This document shows, piece by piece, positions 1 to 11,900 of a DNA stretch of 64,000 bases; positions within the stretch are counted from its first letter, which is position 1; the number at the start of each line of letters is the position of its first letter. The notes below the pieces were generated by a model. It saw nothing but the letters and a program-made list of their open reading frames with translations, ran no database searches and had not been told where the DNA came from. The DNA is from Setoptus koraiensis (Eukaryota; Arthropoda), in the NCBI GenBank assembly GCA_048013815.1, contig CM106586.1, positions 10,850,001 through 10,914,000 on the forward strand. The letters run 5' to 3'. The translations under genes were made by a program, and so were the position numbers.

Positions 1-755
1 TCAACTGTTTAACGCTGTGGTCAAATTTGATTTCAAGCGCATCGAACAAGCACGTTCGACAATTATTGAATCCAGTCGTTGAGCTTCACATCGGAACTAT
101 AAATTTGGTGTCATCTCCTAGATACTATCCGCTGCAACTGCATCTCATAGCCAATCTCGTCGATATTAGTGCTAAGTTAGACGTCTTCATACCAGTTCTA
201 CCACTACTGACTTCTATACTGGCTAGGTTAAAATTAGGAAGCAAAACTAGTAAGGAATCTTTCGATTTCGATTCCTTGTTGCACGTTTCTGAATCGGACG
301 TTCAATCTGGCCTCTATTTTGACACGACTGTCGATCGCATCTATCATCATATGGTCAAGTTTCTCGCAAGTCAGTGCCACAGAATATCGTTTCCCGAACT
401 GTGCCTAATCGCCAAAATTCAGATAAAAAAATTTATCAAAAATTATAAAAAAGAAAGCGAAAAGTTCAGAAATCTTCTCGTGAAATTGGAGGAAAATATA
501 AAATTTATTGAAGTCAGGAGGCAGACGGTAGATTTTGCATTCACAAACTTTTCAGCCATAGTAAGTAAATATGTTCATGATTCCCTATATATATATAGTT
601 ATATATAAAGATATATCATACTAGCTAACTGTTTATTTTCGCAGGATGCCTGGGAAAAGGAGACCAAGGATACTGGCAAATTAGCCCTTGTCAAGCTGGC
701 TCATGAATTGGAGGATAAGCTTTCATCCACTGAGGCAATAAGCTGTGGCCAATAA
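1..755 (+). CDS. NOC2L: Nucleolar complex protein 2 homolog, 3' end (partial)
   Basis: C-terminal part of the Noc2 family, nucleolar proteins that pair with Noc1 or Noc3 in maturation and export of pre-60S ribosomal particles. The gene enters from the left edge in an open frame from base 3. Exon 1 ends at 560, a canonical intron follows (GTAAGT at 561, AG at 643-644), and exon 2 runs 645-755; the junction is phase 0. Family landmarks in order are a Trp-containing helix near the edge, YYPLQLHLI, FIPVLPLL, FPELCLIAKIQIK, the RRQTVDF stretch and, across the splice, AWEKETKD. Human NOC2L has equivalents of all of these in the same order. The protein ends soon after, without the longer basic tail of the vertebrate protein. 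The start lies outside the window. The stop codon TAA sits inside an AATAAA at 751-756. The family call is firm; only the last 230 or so residues are visible. Confidence 0.88.
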
Positions 756-817
756 AAGTGAAAATGATGTATTTTGGTGTCTGCAATATTATATTACCTC
801 ATTTCCTGAATCACCAC

Positions 818-1838
818 TCAGTTGTGGTGTTGTTGTTGTCGGATTATGTTGAACTGTGGTCTTCTTTGCATCAGATATCCAAAAGGTCTGACCTGGTTTT
901 GAACTAGAGGTACAGCTGTGGATTGTGTTTGTTGTGGACCAAGAGAGTGCAAATTATTGTTTGCGCTGGATACATTAATAGCGCCTTGGTGCTGTTGTGC
1001 TTGTCCCTGATTGACCAGGTACACTTGATCGTTGCTAGATACTAACTGTCCATTTGACATCGCATTGACATTTATGTCCTCAGAGTCGTCTTCCACTAAA
1101 GCTGCTGGTCTGGGGGCAAAATTATTAACAAGATTTTGGTTGGGGTTCATATTCATATTGTTGGGATTCATATTCATGTTGTTGGGATTCATATTGGTGG
1201 ATGGTGTAGTGAATTGCCCATTGAATGATATGTTCTGACCCATTGGGTTGTTCCCTGAGGTTGCCGGAGACGAGGCCGGTCTAGGTGCGTTCCCGCCTGA
1301 GGGAGCTAAGCAACGGTATCGCGAAGTAAAAAAAAATCAACATGAAATATTAATTTGGTAGCAAATGATTTCGCATCGATAAGGGAATCACTTCTAGGGG
1401 TCGAATTGAAAAGATTTTCCACTTAACAGCAAGCTAGACTTAAAACAAGTTGTCTGGATGCGGTAACTTACGCAATACACCCGAAGTTGACAAAGTGGTG
1501 CATATCGGGATGGCATTGACGAAACGACAAACTGTTCCATTCACGAGATATAATGGTTGACGTTTTTGAAATAGATTGCCCAATAAATTGATCTTCCTCG
1601 CCGCTCTTCCGGTGTCTTCATTGACCGAACCAAGATCATTTATGTGGTGTATTTTGTGACCATCACCAGTGTTGTAGCTGTGGTATTTGTTTCGCGCGAG
1701 AAATTTTGTGACATTTTGTGAGGACACAGGCTGCAGGGATTTTCTCAAGCGATTCGGTTGATCCATTGTGATATCAGAGCATCGTAATGAATCGAACCAA
1801 GCAAGAAGAATTATAAATATTATGAATTGATTCGGCAT
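818..1838 (-). CDS. Secreted protein of unknown function, Asn/Gln-rich, two exons
   Basis: I do not recognise the family. Exon 1 is 1838-1472 and exon 2 is 1305-818, joined by a GTAAGT donor and an AG acceptor. The junction keeps the frame, giving 284 residues. Residues 1-20 form a signal peptide (hydrophobic FIIFIILLAW). A dibasic KR at 92-93 comes just before a compact segment QPLYLVNGTVCRFVNAIPI with Cys 104 and Cys 113 and an N-glycosylation sequon (NGT). After the splice the chain is low-complexity: Pro/Ser/Asn, then a repeated NMNPNN motif around residues 144-180, an acidic patch and a Gln-rich tail. The arrangement of signal, pro-region, KR and short two-Cys segment resembles a processed peptide precursor, but that is inference. 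It ends 62 bp from the end of the convergent NOC2L gene. The splice is supported by frame continuity only. Confidence 0.6.
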
Positions 1839-2532
1839 GGTTTCTTGATATGGGAAAACTACCAGGATAATCGATTTTCTGACCCTTTACTTCGGAATTA
1901 TTTAGTTGGTGAAAATTTTTATTTATCTTTTGAGAAGTGTTGACAAAAGTTGACGATGTATTCAAGTGAGAGCTTCTGACCGACTACGATAAGCATTTAA
2001 CCTGGGCTTCAGATAATAAATAAAAAACAAGAGAAGCAAAAACTTTTTTAGAACTCTAATGAATCTGTTACCACCAAAGTGTCGCCAGCTTAATTTATCA
2101 GCCCAAATCGAACAATAGAAAAGGTAGTTCAGAATAACTAAATTAATAATACGCTTATCCTGTTTTCACACATCTAGATAAAAGATTTTCAATATTATTC
2201 TATTATAATAATAAATAAAGTAGACGCCGCCCCATACCTCTTCTGGCACCTACAATTCTCTAGGTGTTGATGCATATCTGAACTGGTTACCGACTTTTAA
2301 CATCACTCATCATGTGCACAGTACAATGAAAAATCGGACTTGCATGACAAACAAGAAGAAGAGTAAGTGCTTCAGTGATAATAATAACGAAAATTTTACA
2401 ACCATTATTATGTATTCTAGTTGTGTTTAATAATAAATGTCATGTATTACATAACATAGATTTATATTATAAATTTGTACAATTGTTGAATAGAGAAGTA
2501 GTACAGAGACCGTTACAAGTGTGCTGTTCTAT
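1839..2532. other. Intergenic, secreted-protein gene upstream to UBE4A 3' end
   Basis: About 0.7 kb of AT-rich sequence between the start of the small secreted-protein gene and the stop of UBE4A, both on the minus strand. It should hold the promoter of the former and the 3' UTR of the latter. I see no conserved coding frame or repeat in it. Confidence 0.5.
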
Positions 2533-5500
2533 TCAGGTTTTTGTGTCAGTTTTTTTCTCATTATTTTGCTGTTGTTGTTGCTTGAATACATTCCGGTCGC
2601 GAATGAATACTTCTATTTGAGCTCTGAGGTCACTATCTGGAATGACATCTTCCATGGACAATGGCGAACGATTGAACGGATCCGTTTGATCACTTAATAA
2701 GTGACGTGCAATTGTGGATCTGTCCACGATGATATGCGACGAAGGTAACAGTACAGGATCTGTCATCAGTGTGGACATTATTGGATCTATGAATGTGTCA
2801 GGTATATCCTCCATTGGTATCTCATCTAATTGATTCTTGATGGCAACATCATGAATTTGTTTGGCTAACTCTTGAAATTCAACCGCCAACGAGGTTTTCC
2901 CTGTTCTAAATAATATATCACAAGCTCGTGGCAAAAGATCAGTGGAATAAGAGCGGCCATCGTTTGATACCGCCGTACAGAATTGCCTGTATTTTGTATT
3001 GTGAACTGGTTGACCCAAATTAATATAAATCTGACAAATGTGTCCAACTAGCTCTTTAGGTTCAAACTCGTACTCGTTTTGATCTTTGACCTTGAAATTT
3101 TTCATTTTAGGCCCAACTAAATGAACCAAAAAGTAGTTCAACATATTGGCCACTCTATCCACGAGGGTGGCATGTGAAAAAATAGTTTTTACTTCGGTAG
3201 TCAACCATGCCAATGTACTAATTGTTGAAAGTCCAAGGACATTATGAAATCTAGCTAATCTACCAACATGATTGGCGTTAGCCTCAGCTTGAGCGCGCTG
3301 TTGCTCTGACATTTGCGTCCACTCCACCGTTCCTCTTTGGATTTGTGTCTCTCTTAATGTACTCATATAACCAAGAGCTTCATCTAACAAAAAGATGGCA
3401 TCATTCATTAAAAGATTTATAAAGCGCAAAAACAAAGGTGGCCTTGCTGATTCAATATTACGTTCCGCTTCGTCGGCAAGTTCAATCAACTTGGCCCTGT
3501 GTTGTTGCTTTCCCCACAAGTATTTCAGCACAAGATACATAGGTCGACGATAGGAGAATTTTTGTTCAAATTGAACTCCCTCGCCAGTCATCTCAATACT
3601 GACAAAAACATTTACTAGTGATGGTACTATCTCCTCAGCCAACGGATGCTCGGTGAATAGGCTCTCACAGCCTATAGTTTGGCCAGCGTAGGCGCTCCCC
3701 GGGAATGATGCTTGATGAGGCATGAGACATTCTAGGATTTCGGCAAACCTGGCCCTCAAATGGGGATTCTTCATTAAAGAAGGATTACCCATGAATACTA
3801 TAATTAGTGTCATTAGAGGTTCCAAGGATATCGAAGGCTGGATTAGTGCTGACTCGTTGAAATTCTTCAAGAATATCAGATATTCTATGATGTTCTCAAC
3901 TAACATCTCTGGTATATATTTCAGACAGGTCTTGTTTGTTTTTTTCTCTTTCAATGTGTCCAATGTAATAGTCTTGAAATCACAAGTAGTGGCCACTTCA
4001 TCAAATGACGAACATGCTACTAGATGGTTTAAATAAGCCGCTGTGGACACGACAAATTGAAGAAGCATAGTGATCCTGCTTGGCACAATAAGTACTGCTT
4101 TAAGGTTCAAAAATTGACCCATCGCCAAATCCATTTTGTCCCTAATTATTTCCCGTGGATCCATACCATTTGTGTGCCCGTGATTACTAGCGTGATTACT
4201 AGCCTCTTGGAAGAGCCGCTGTAAATCAGTTAGATTTTGCGCAAGCTTGAAGAATCGCTCGTACATAGACCTAAAACTGAATGCCATCACCTGATGAGTG
4301 CCGTAGAAGCATTCGCTGATAAAATTCGCTTGAGGCTCGAAAGATGCAATTTCATCTGAAGCATCAACAAAGAATGTCTCTTCGCATAAACCTAAAAAGT
4401 GGGCTGTATTGTTGGATGATTTTGACTGCTGTTCTATTGCTGCCACTCCTGATTCACCCGGTTTTTTGACTTGATTTGACTTAGGTACTGTAGATATTTT
4501 GCAATATCTTGGATCTATCTTGAGCAATTTCCTGTCCAACCTGGCTGCGTTTTCCAGCGTCCTTTTGTACGGTCCTACGAATGGTTCACATAGATGCAAC
4601 ATTGCGGTAAGTAAATTCATGAGAAACCCGTCGTTAACTGATATTGTGCTAGTGGCCATAAGTAATTGATTGCTCCACAACTTTTTTCTATCCTTAAATG
4701 TATACAAACACTTGCCGAGCCATTCCAAGAAGAGGCCGCGCGATTGAGGCATCTTAAGTAAGATATGGAATAGTTTGTGGGCCTCGGCTCCTATAGTTTG
4801 TAATTTAAGCCCTATTTGAGTCTCCGTAAAATTGTGCTCACTTTGCGCCAATCTAGATGGATTCTGAAAAAATGTACAATTAGATTGGCTAGTTCTAGGT
4901 AGCGAAGACACGCTGAGTAGATAGCCAATCAGAGTGTTCTGGTATGCTACAGAATTGTCAATTCTAAGTGAATTGAATTGTATAAACGCCACCGCCATAT
5001 TGGGTTCTTGTACGAATACTCTCAGTATTTGTACTAGCTCCGGTACCTTTGGATCATCAATTGATATTTTCACAAACAATTGTGACAATCTAGTGCAAAT
5101 TGGTTTGATAATAGTAAATAAACTATCTGAATCATAGTTGGCTCCACCTCGTTCTCCGATAGTATCAACAAATCTTTGTATAATATCACAATGCAACTCG
5201 GCTGCACTTTTCAGATAATGAGTAACCAAATTCAATAATAGTGGAGGTGAGCCTCCTTGTTCGTCACTTTTATATCGTTTTTCTCTATCGGGAAAAACAT
5301 CTGGTTGAATCAGATAAAGTAGAACCTGATCAATGATGAGGTTTTCAACTGAGGTCAGTTGGTCCTTCAAGAAGCTGAACTTTTGTTGACTTTTGATTTG
5401 TTGCAGCCTGTAATAGCAGCCATATAAATAGCGCAATATCTGACTGTCGGCCGGATTGAACGAGTTAGCCACCGACTCAGAATCTAGATTTGGTGTGTTG

Positions 5501-5895
5501 AGAGCCGAGGGCGAAATATTTAATGAAACTAATTGCTGGCATGATGAATAGTCCTCTATCAGTATTCTGTCGAATAAAACTTGATTCATATTATTGAGTG
5601 TAACATTTTTGTAAAGGTCTATCTTTTTCTCTTCAAATATCCTACTCAAATCTAGACATCTTATTGTTAGATTTGTTCTGGCACGAGCCGCAGACTTGGT
5701 ATTGGTGGTGGTGGTTTGGCTATCATTGGTGGTCTGTTGTTGTTTTGAAGTGGATTCGTTTGAAATTGCAAGGATATTTGCCGATTGCAATTTATCCAAT
5801 AGGATGGTCGTTTGTTCTTGGCTTACAAGAAATCTGAATACATCTATCAGTATGGCATTGATGGTCAACTCTTTAACCTCATCTGTGTCTGCCAT
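2533..5895 (-). CDS. UBE4A: Ubiquitin conjugation factor E4 A (U-box E3/E4 ligase)
   Basis: 1120-residue U-box ubiquitin ligase of the Ufd2 family, which extends ubiquitin chains on pre-ubiquitinated substrates in the cytosol and nucleus. One uninterrupted exon; ATG at 5895 encodes MADTDEVKEL. The central Ufd2 core is clear, with FEQKFSYRRPMY, PLFLRFINLLMNDAIFLLDE, RLARFHNVL and MLNYFLVHLVGPKM. The U-box occupies about residues 1030-1102 and includes DPIMSTLMTDPVLLPSS and DRSTIARHLLSDQTDPFNR. These match the UBE4A branch better than UBE4B; UBE4B has DPLMDTLMTDPV and RHLLNSPTDPFNR. The chain ends in a short Gln/Lys tail. Length is close to the human protein (about 1066). It lies head-to-head with an ATP synthase epsilon gene about 650 bp away. 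Confidence 0.97.
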   Translation of the reverse strand: MADTDEVKELTINAILIDVFRFLVSQEQTTILLDKLQSANILAISNESTSKQQQTTNDSQTTTTNTKSAARARTNLTIRCLDLSRIFEEKKIDLYKNVTLNNMNQVLFDRILIEDYSSCQQLVSLNISPSALNTPNLDSESVANSFNPADSQILRYLYGCYYRLQQIKSQQKFSFLKDQLTSVENLIIDQVLLYLIQPDVFPDREKRYKSDEQGGSPPLLLNLVTHYLKSAAELHCDIIQRFVDTIGERGGANYDSDSLFTIIKPICTRLSQLFVKISIDDPKVPELVQILRVFVQEPNMAVAFIQFNSLRIDNSVAYQNTLIGYLLSVSSLPRTSQSNCTFFQNPSRLAQSEHNFTETQIGLKLQTIGAEAHKLFHILLKMPQSRGLFLEWLGKCLYTFKDRKKLWSNQLLMATSTISVNDGFLMNLLTAMLHLCEPFVGPYKRTLENAARLDRKLLKIDPRYCKISTVPKSNQVKKPGESGVAAIEQQSKSSNNTAHFLGLCEETFFVDASDEIASFEPQANFISECFYGTHQVMAFSFRSMYERFFKLAQNLTDLQRLFQEASNHASNHGHTNGMDPREIIRDKMDLAMGQFLNLKAVLIVPSRITMLLQFVVSTAAYLNHLVACSSFDEVATTCDFKTITLDTLKEKKTNKTCLKYIPEMLVENIIEYLIFLKNFNESALIQPSISLEPLMTLIIVFMGNPSLMKNPHLRARFAEILECLMPHQASFPGSAYAGQTIGCESLFTEHPLAEEIVPSLVNVFVSIEMTGEGVQFEQKFSYRRPMYLVLKYLWGKQQHRAKLIELADEAERNIESARPPLFLRFINLLMNDAIFLLDEALGYMSTLRETQIQRGTVEWTQMSEQQRAQAEANANHVGRLARFHNVLGLSTISTLAWLTTEVKTIFSHATLVDRVANMLNYFLVHLVGPKMKNFKVKDQNEYEFEPKELVGHICQIYINLGQPVHNTKYRQFCTAVSNDGRSYSTDLLPRACDILFRTGKTSLAVEFQELAKQIHDVAIKNQLDEIPMEDIPDTFIDPIMSTLMTDPVLLPSSHIIVDRSTIARHLLSDQTDPFNRSPLSMEDVIPDSDLRAQIEVFIRDRNVFKQQQQQNNEKKTDTKT

Positions 5896-6552
5896 GGTTA
5901 GTTTGCTGTAATATCAACAGTCTCTTTCAAATAATAGTGATGATAGTAATAATTGTAATGGTCTCTATATCTCAATATAATATATATATATATTTATTCA
6001 GACATAAATATATATGTTAGCGCGAGACAAATTTCAACTCACAGATAAGAAGCTATTATTATTTTGTTTGTAATTTTATGCTATTTCTAGATCCAGATCC
6101 TATTTGTTCTTATCATGAAGAGCATAAGTATAAATAATAATGATGATGATAATAATAAGATTGATTACGAAGAAGATGATAAAAAAGAATGATCTATCCA
6201 ATGCGAATTGCAAGACGTAATGTATGGCCGTTCTGATATGGGACACATGATAATTTATCAAACAGCTGATTGGTGTTGCATCATGTGACGATGCGTGCAG
6301 TTGCAGCACATAAAACTCTTACGCTCTCTCTTGCACTCACGGGCCGTGAGTCACGGCTGTGATGAATATCCCGTCGATAAAAGGAGATTAGATTTCTCTA
6401 ATAATTGTAGATCACTCTTTTTCAATAATTGCACTTGTTAGCCTCCTCGAACATTTCTACTCACCCAGAATCATATCAACAAACACTGCTATCAAATAGA
6501 CACAATATCTAGATTGAATTCGCATATAACCGGAGGCAGTTATTCATTGATC
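5896..6552. promoter_or_regulatory. Shared upstream region between UBE4A and ATP synthase epsilon
   Basis: A 657-bp gap between divergent genes. The half nearer UBE4A is AT-rich with TA runs at 5980-5992. Bases 6416-6438 (TTTTTCAATAATTGCACTTG core) recur, inverted, at 61154-61176 in front of the second epsilon gene, and CGCATATAACCG precedes both genes closer to the ATG. Shared upstream blocks point to a conserved promoter or 5' UTR; the precise transcription start is not visible. Confidence 0.45.
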
Positions 6553-6723
6553 ATGGTTTATTGGCGTGAACTAGGACTAAACTATCTGAGATTTTCACAG
6601 ATTGCCGCTCGTCAGCTTAGGCAGGCAATCAAAAAGGATGCGAGAGGCAAATATCCTGACCAGGGTGAGGCCACCATCAAAAGAGTAGATACAGTTAGAA
6701 AAGAAGGTGCTGCTCAGCAGTAA
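6553..6723 (+). CDS. ATP5F1E: Mitochondrial ATP synthase F1 subunit epsilon, copy 1
   Basis: 56-residue epsilon subunit of mitochondrial F1-ATPase, part of the central stalk next to gamma and delta. It begins MVYWRELGLNYLRFSQIAAR, matching the family pattern (human [20 protein letters not shown], Drosophila 'stunted' MTAWRAAGITYIQYSNIAAR), and ends in a Lys/Arg-rich tail. The start is the ATG at 6553; an upstream in-frame extension to 6514 lacks an ATG and is non-homologous. Single exon with no cleavable presequence, as usual for this subunit. A second, nearly identical gene lies on the opposite strand at 60745-60912. The two differ at one residue (Gly here, Ser there, after KKDAR) and by one extra C-terminal Gln here. 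Confidence 0.94.
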   Translation: MVYWRELGLNYLRFSQIAARQLRQAIKKDARGKYPDQGEATIKRVDTVRKEGAAQQ

Positions 6724-6947
6724 TCACGAAATTATAACATATTAGAGGATTTTGACTAAGGTCAACGGTTACATAAAATATAGCTTGTCTGCTCCAATCC
6801 CAAGCTCGCTAACGCACACAAACACTGCCGCAACAGTGATGTAGTACCCAAGCCTAATTGTCAAACATGGGTCCCGGTCCCAAAATCATGCAGGACAAAA
6901 TCCTTGATCCCTAAGATTTCGTTTTGGATTTTACTCCATTTATTATT

Positions 6948-8946
6948 TTAAAAGTATGTTTTATCAAGTATGTCGGTCACATTGCTCAAAGTCAAGTGCA
7001 GAGCAGTTTTGACGGGCAAGTAGATATTATTCCTAAACTGTATCATGGAGGGCTCTCTGCGGAAAGGTATAAATGTAGGATGATCATATTCATTTATCAT
7101 TATCAATACAACCAATATGAATAGAGTCAATAATGTTGAAATAAAGAAAAATGCCTTGATAAGTTTGTAAGTAGTTTCAGGATCGGAGGCTTGGCCTTTC
7201 GAACTTGTTGGTGACGGCTGGAGCTGTGGTTTCTCGATAAGCTTCTTAGAATTTCGCAATCGATTTGAGGCTGTCTTAGTACTTCTATTTAAAGTAGGAG
7301 AAATGCTTGGCTTCGCGACGAACTTTTCCGACGATTCATCAAGTTTAGAATCTGGCCGAGATAGATCATTAGGTCTGATATTATTATTGGTACTTTCTAA
7401 GTAATCAAATGAGGCTGGAAGAGTCATATTTGCTAATGGATGCATATCCCTGCTTCCGAATGATTCTTCTAGAGACGACAATGGTCTGAATTTATCGGAT
7501 GAACCTTGCTGGAAACCGCTCCATCTAGGTGGTTCTGAACTCCTCATAACAAGAGAAGTACTTCTTTTAATAGTATTACCCCGACCAAGTGTATCACTAC
7601 TATTTCGTAGTAATTCTTTCTCAACTTTACCAGTATATCGTAATCTACATGTTCGGTTAAAGAAAGCCAGACCACCTGCATTTGTTACGGTGGGCACTTC
7701 CTCAGAGGATTCCATTGTAAAAAAATATCTGTGCTCCGTGGCAATTTTCCATAGATTGTGACAGCTCGTGTGAGTCGGGCATTTGAAACCGAACATGGTA
7801 TTGCTTTTCTTTTTATTATTTTGATCGTACTTGTTGCAATGAATTATAACCACTTTGTTGTCCAGAGTGATCTTATGTATATCGCTCCACTTAAAATGAT
7901 GCATTTTCTTAGAATCCTGGAATGTCAATATACCAGTATGATTTATACCAATTATATAATGATTTTGAGAATGCCCTTCTTTAACAGGATAGGGGTCTAT
8001 ACCGTAAGTATCAAGAGGTGAAGCTTTTTTCAACAGGTTCAATTCAGCTTCTGCTGAAGGAAGTCCCCGGATATCTTCACTCTGATGAATTCGGGCGGCA
8101 GTATTTTCAAGTTCCTCAGTTTGGTTTGGTACAAACTTAAAATTAGAAACATAATTCGGTATATGTTTTTTGGTGTCATGGTCGCCCAGTTCAGCTATTC
8201 AGAACGAAACGTGGACATTTTGATATGATGAGAGAGTTATTAGTTTTGAGGCTGATTTGATTGTGAGAACTTTACTAACTTGTAAATATAAATTTAATAC
8301 ATGATAAAGTTGACTGGTAACTTACATTGCAAAATGCAGGCGATTATGTATGCCAAGTCAGTATCTGATTGACAGTGTAACCGTCCCTCGAGCAGATCCA
8401 AACGTAGTTGTAAATATATGTGATATCTTGTCATTTCATCGGGAAGAGAGGCAGGCTCAGCCGGGTAGAATTTGACCCTAAATTCAAAAACAATCGTATC
8501 CATTCCTTTGGTCTGTTTCAGAATACTTTTTGTTTGATCGAGCCATTGCTGATGGTAGAAAATATTTTAGGTTGATATGTGAGTAAAACGTGTGCATGGT
8601 TTAAGATGGTTCGCAAGATGCTTCAATCAGTGACTGGAACTTACAATCTGGTTGGCAAACTTGAGACCAAAATATTCTCTGTCAGCTAGGTCTAGTGTCT
8701 TTGCAACGTAATCCATAAGATACTGTCCATTGTGAGTAGGCTGTTGAATTGAATATAAATGCATGAAAAAGAGTCAATATTAGTTATTCAATTATCACTA
8801 ACTGTCCTGAAGATAACGTTTTAGACTAATGATGATAGAATTAAACTCACACCAAAGGTGCACTCTAGTTCCTCATTAGGTCTCAGTAATTTGACCTTGC
8901 ATTTGTACTCTTGACCGAGTGATCTTCTACTAGAGAATCGCAACAT
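6948..8946 (-). CDS. FERM domain protein of the FRMD3/FRMD5 type, four exons
   Basis: Four exons, 8946-8851, 8740-8645, 8548-8326 and 8194-6948, all with GT-AG borders, join in frame to 553 residues. The start MLRFSSRRSL is at 8946. FRMD3 and FRMD5 are membrane-tethered FERM proteins of the protein 4.1 superfamily, linking membrane proteins to cortical actin. The FERM N lobe (EYKCKVKLL, LDLADREYFGLKF), middle lobe (FRVKFYPAEPASL, ELGDHD, FKFVPNQTEELE) and C lobe (FKWSDIHKITLDNK, CHNLWKIATEHRYFF) are in order. A FERM-adjacent region, FFNRTCRLRYTGK, follows. A Ser/Pro-rich linker then leads to one transmembrane helix near residues 483-505 and a 45-residue tail with the family's PFRREPSMIQF. Splice positions such as LQ|SELGD agree with homology. 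FRMD3 and FRMD5 cannot be separated by eye. Confidence 0.95.
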
Positions 8947-11900
8947 AATGGATTAAAAGTATTTCTCAATTGAACTTTGTTGGATATGAGTTGACAAAGT
9001 ATAGATGTAGAAAATAAATGTAGCCTAATTGAAGCTCTCTTGTGTTGTCCGTTGTAAAATGAGTTAAGAGCACGCACATGTAATAATTCTTTTCTATAGA
9101 CTTGATAACTATTAATTAAAGATTGTGTGTCGTCAGATGATTTGATGGATCAGTGTTGTTCGTTCCTCAAACATTTGCTATACAACGGATTTTGTGAGAT
9201 TCAGGCAAGCGCATTACGTTTGTTAGCTCATTCAATGTACTTTGACGGTTGTGTCCCACTGTAGAATAAGCTACACACTGCTAGTTTTCTATACAGACGA
9301 CTTCATGTTATTTGTCCAATGCAAGATAATACAAGGAAAAAACTAGAAGGAAAATCTTCGTCTTCTTCTTTTTAGGCTGTTAAAGATGAGTATGATAACG
9401 ACGGTGGACTGCTCGGTGTTACTGCTAGCTTGTGAAGCGAACGAAGGGAGACCTATTATATCCTGGTTGTAAATTTATTATATCCGCGCACTTGTAAATT
9501 GTCATGACTCATAAGATACAGCTGGATCTTTTGAGACGTGATGGATAAATATCCAGATATTCGAAAGGGCGTAGAAGATTTAATTTAAGTTTGAATTAGA
9601 ATAGAAGTAAATATTAGCCGCTGTCCCTGCTGAGATGCTTTCACTGCGTCTGTTGAGCTGCAAAGTCGCTTCCGATGGTTTTTTTTCTCAAAAACTCAAG
9701 CAAGACACACACACACACACACACGTGTAACTTAAAAAAGGCAAATGTGCTCGACGACGGCGATCGAGCCGCCGGAGCAACAGCTAAAAGCTGCTCCCGT
9801 AGACAGGTGCATAATGATAGTAATACAGTTCATGGAGTAGACAAGTGCGAGCGAGAGCTTGAGGGCACGAATGAATGAATGAGCTTGTGTGTTGAAGTGT
9901 GTGCCGGAATGAGAGAGAGAGAGAGAGATAGAAAGTTGCAACGCTGTTGTTAATAACTTTACCTTGAGAAGCTATTGCGAACTTTGCCAATTCCAATCTG
10001 GCAGCAGCAACAACAGCAACAACAACGGCAGCGGCATTTGCAGAGGCAGTGGTTGAGTGGAATAATTGTTGCAGTGTGTATTGGATGGCTTGCTTCGCCA
10101 ACAGCGTCAGAAGTAATGGGAAATTGTGATTGTTGCATTAATTCGTGTATTTACCTTGCTTTACCTTGCGCCTAGTGAGTCTACAAGCTCGCCGTGATGA
10201 ACGAGTATGGTTGTTGGTGCGAGATAAATGACACTCCTCAGTTCATGCCAATGTTACAAGTGCAACATTATTATATTGTGTTACTGTGGCGCCTCCCTAG
10301 TTGCTCGTACCAATACAAATAATGAAAGTGATGTGTATGCAGGTATGCGTGTATGAGTGTGGTGGTGTGTAATAGCACTAGTAGTACATGTAATAGATGA
10401 AGGTAAACTTTCCATGCAATTACACTGATTGCGTAACGAATCAACAGTGATTGTTTCTGTGGTTGTTGGATGATATTAATATTACTATTATACTATTTTA
10501 TAATATGTGTGTTGTGTCGCGCACCGGCATTAGAATGGTTGATAAATATATATATATATTTATACAATTATATAATTATATAGTCGTATAGTTATCCGCT
10601 AGCGGCATTTATGTGAAGCAGCCGCGCTGGCAATTGCACTCTTTTGGAATCCTGTTTCCTTTTTGTTATTATGATTAGGAATCCTCTTTGTTCATCGGCT
10701 TGTGTATCATCGGCGCTCGTTGTATTTCATAATAGGTTAATAGTAGTCGTGAAAGATCAAGTTTGTCCGCGCTAGTTCACCCGTGATAGATTAATCGTCT
10801 GGCTGATGGCGGCGGCGGCGGCGACTCCTTGTTTTGTTGAACTGTTGTGATTTGTTGTGTTGTGGGCTGTCCAACAAGGAGCTTGCAATTGTTAGATTGA
10901 ATAGAATCAGTTCTTCGTTAGCGAGTGCATCCGTCGTTGGTAACTGTATCGGCGCAGTTGTGGTTGTTGTTGTTGCTGCTGCTGCTGGTAGACTGAGAGG
11001 GAGAGAGAGTGTCGACAATTGATACGCCAAATATTGACTTTGCTACAATTATAGTGATTCCATTTCTTAATTTATGAAATTTTTAGCTTGTAAAATAACA
11101 GTGTGCACACGCCGGGGCTGGACTGGATGAGAGTGACTGATTGATAAAATAATACAAATAAATAGATAAATAGATAATAATAAATAGCCGATGATAATTA
11201 CAATGGTTGCACGATTAACTTGCGGATGCTGCCATTGTCAGTGAAGACTGACAGCCAAAAAAGACGGTAGACGCTTTTTCTGTGCCTGCTTGTCTCTGTG
11301 AGCCCTTGTTTCTGTGCTTGCTGTGTCAGCTGTAATCATCAGTGTGTAATGTGCCGCTGTGCATGCATTTCGCTCATGTATTGGCGCTATTGTGTGTGTG
11401 TGTCACTAACATGCGAATTCTCGCCTTTGTTTGTTTGTCTATGTTGTGACGCAAGATTCGAACGCGATAGCAATTTAGGGGGGAGGGGGAAACGTCAATT
11501 TTAACTCACTGACATGAACATGGCTCAGAGAGGGAAAAGAAGTCGCGAAAAGCGGCGAATCGAGATTCTAAATTCGAAATTCGCCCCCGCCGACCGCTTC
11601 TAAAACATCTTCCACAATGGACGATAAATAATGAATGATGGATGCGTAACAAAGAATGAATAATTAAGCTGTCACAAGAGGACGAAACAAACATATGTTG
11701 AGGCCGTCGTGATCGAACGCTTCTCATGATGATGATGAGATAGCGGTGAAAAAGGAAAACAGTGACACCACAACAACCTTTTCACTGATGCGTCACTAAC
11801 GTTAACTAACCATTGGTTAGTAGCCAAGACTCGCCAGCCACAGATACGGCCGCTTCCACGAATCTCCGACCCGCCGAATCACTCTCACGGTAGCACGCGT

